Assembly: GCF_004571025.1 (NCBI RefSeq)
Contig: NZ_SPQT01000004.1
Coordinates: forward strand, 186,001 to 250,000
Length of the DNA: 64,000 bases
From: Bradyrhizobium niftali
GTDB lineage: Bacteria; Pseudomonadota; Alphaproteobacteria; Rhizobiales; Xanthobacteraceae
Reading direction: 5' to 3'
Made by a program: the position numbers and the translations under genes. Positions within the stretch are counted from its first letter, which is position 1. Each line of letters begins with the position of its first letter. The notes under the pieces are model-generated. The model was not told where the DNA came from and ran no database searches. It saw only the letters and a list, made by a program, of their open reading frames with translations. Shown here in pieces: positions 62,945-64,000 of the stretch.

Positions 62945-64000
62945 ATGAGCTTTTTGAACAATTTGAAGATCGTGTGGAAGGTCGCGCTGATCGTGGCCGT
63001 GATGGGCTGTGCGATGGTTGGCGTCGCCACCTTTGGCACGCGCGAACTCGCCGCGACCGTCGACGGGTTTGCCGAGCTCTCCGCCACGCAGTCCTCGGCG
63101 CTCAACCTCACCCGCGCCCAGCGCCGCGCCGAGACCTATCACGCGGCGCTCTATGCGGTCTTCACCGAGGCGACGGAGGCCGGCAACGCCAACCGTCTCA
63201 AGATCGCGACCCAGAACCGCGACGAAATCCGCCAATATCTGGACGCGGCGGAGCAGGACGACCCAACGCGCGCGAGCCAGATCAGGAGCATCGGCGACCA
63301 GTTGAAAGCCGTGTTCGCCGGCTGCGATCCGGTGCTGAAGGCTGGCTCGCAGGCGAGCACCTCGGAAGACAATGCCAAGGCCGCAGACCGGGCGCACAAG
63401 GAGTGCGACCCGGTGATGGACGCGGCCCTGGCCCGCATCGCCCAGTTCGTGACCGAGACCGCGCAGGCGGTTGCCAAGCGCAAGGAAGCCATCAACCGCG
63501 ACGCCCGCTCCGCGACCTGGACCGTGATGGGCGTCAGCGCCGGCGGCCTGATCCTCGGCATCGCGATCGCGCTGTTCATCGGCCTCAATGCGATGTCTCG
63601 GCCGATCGCCCGGCTCAAGCTCGCCATGGAAGGCCTTGCCCGCAATGATCTCAAGACCGAGGTGCCCGAGAAGGATCGCCGCGACGAGATCGGCGACATG
63701 GCCAGGACCGTCGAAGTGTTCAAGACCAACGGGCTCGAAGTGGAGCGGCTCAAGGCGGCGCAGGCGGAAGCCGAGAAGCAGGCCGCCGAGCAGCGCCGCC
63801 GCGACATGGTCAACCTGGCCGACGGCTTCGAACGTGCGGTCGGCGAGATCATCGAAACGGTCGGGTCCGCGTCCACCGAGCTTGAGGCGTCGTCCTCGAC
63901 CTTGGCCACCACCGCGCAGCGCGCGCAGGAGCTGACCTCGGTCGTCGTGGCCGCTTCGGGCGAAGCCACCGGCAACGTGCAGTCGGTTGCGACCGCCACG
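62945..64000 (+). CDS. Methyl-accepting chemotaxis protein (3' end cut by window)
   Basis: 352 residues are visible. N-terminal membrane helix (about 8-28), a helical periplasmic sensor of the four-helix-bundle type (about 30-190), a second membrane helix (about 193-217, VMGVSAGGLILGIAIALFIGLNAM), a HAMP domain (ARLKLAMEGLARNDLKTEVPEKDRRDEIGDMARTVEVF) and then the start of the signalling helix (GEIIETVGSASTELEASSSTLATTA). Should bias flagellar rotation through CheA. The cytoplasmic tip lies beyond the window. Confidence 0.93.
   Translation, partial: MSFLNNLKIVWKVALIVAVMGCAMVGVATFGTRELAATVDGFAELSATQSSALNLTRAQRRAETYHAALYAVFTEATEAGNANRLKIATQNRDEIRQYLDAAEQDDPTRASQIRSIGDQLKAVFAGCDPVLKAGSQASTSEDNAKAADRAHKECDPVMDAALARIAQFVTETAQAVAKRKEAINRDARSATWTVMGVSAGGLILGIAIALFIGLNAMSRPIARLKLAMEGLARNDLKTEVPEKDRRDEIGDMARTVEVFKTNGLEVERLKAAQAEAEKQAAEQRRRDMVNLADGFERAVGEIIETVGSASTELEASSSTLATTAQRAQELTSVVVAASGEATGNVQSVATAT

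Overview
The window is GC-rich alphaproteobacterial chromosome, most probably Bradyrhizobium or a close relative in Nitrobacteraceae. The clues are strong G/C third-position bias, interspersed inverted repeats typical of Bradyrhizobium (paired arms beginning CGTCATTGCGAGCGCAGCG, GTAGCCCGGATGAGCG and GTCATTCCGGGGCG, plus a long element around 28.1-28.6 kb), and alphaproteobacterial gene types (phasin, DUF2336, Omp25/31-like porin, BTLCP peptidase, perfect CtrA-type sites). I see no tRNA, rRNA, CRISPR array, insertion sequence or prophage. It reads as ordinary chromosome with many single-gene units and intergenic repeats.

Layout. 0-10 kb: the end of a GntR regulator, a secreted amidohydrolase, a CYTH-CHAD protein behind a textbook Pho box, a periplasmic BTLCP cysteine peptidase with its terminator, a PilZ protein, an MFS exporter, a GNAT enzyme and a zinc alcohol dehydrogenase. 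10-20 kb: small enzymes (VOC, two cupins, metallophosphoesterase, Cys-cluster protein, GFA, transglutaminase), a DbpA-type DEAD-box helicase, a phasin and a Crp/Fnr regulator. 20-29 kb: a PAS_5 protein, a CtrA-type box followed by a candidate small RNA with an intrinsic terminator, a rhomboid protease, CBS and patatin proteins, a divergent LysR/aldo-keto reductase pair, then a 1.3 kb repeat island. 29-42 kb: a PAS-GGDEF-EAL protein with a possible Pho box, a Tat-exported serine hydrolase, nitroreductase, thrS, an MFS exporter, a GrlR-like protein, a lipoprotein-like hydrolase, and an APC permease coupled to a secreted protein of unknown function.

42-46 kb is the most operon-like accessory block: an XRE-cupin regulator divergent from an MHS transporter, a MOSC protein and a VanB-type 2Fe-2S reductase, the last two overlapping by ATGA. 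46-54 kb holds yidD, a secreted ClpP-like protein, a two-cysteine IscU-like scaffold, folE-hisI, a lytic-transglycosylase-like protein behind a CtrA-type box, a DUF2336 protein facing an Hpt/response-regulator pair, and nadK. 54-64 kb holds an S10 carboxypeptidase, a class-C beta-lactamase-fold hydrolase, a TPR protein, several short exported proteins, a porin with a strong terminator, and a chemotaxis receptor cut by the window end.

Themes. Several genes relate to phosphate/polyphosphate, c-di-GMP and cell-cycle (CtrA) control, and the best leads are regulatory: the Pho box on the CYTH-CHAD gene, the CtrA box/sRNA candidate, and the MOSC-reductase pair. Everything was read by eye; no database search or folding calculation was run.
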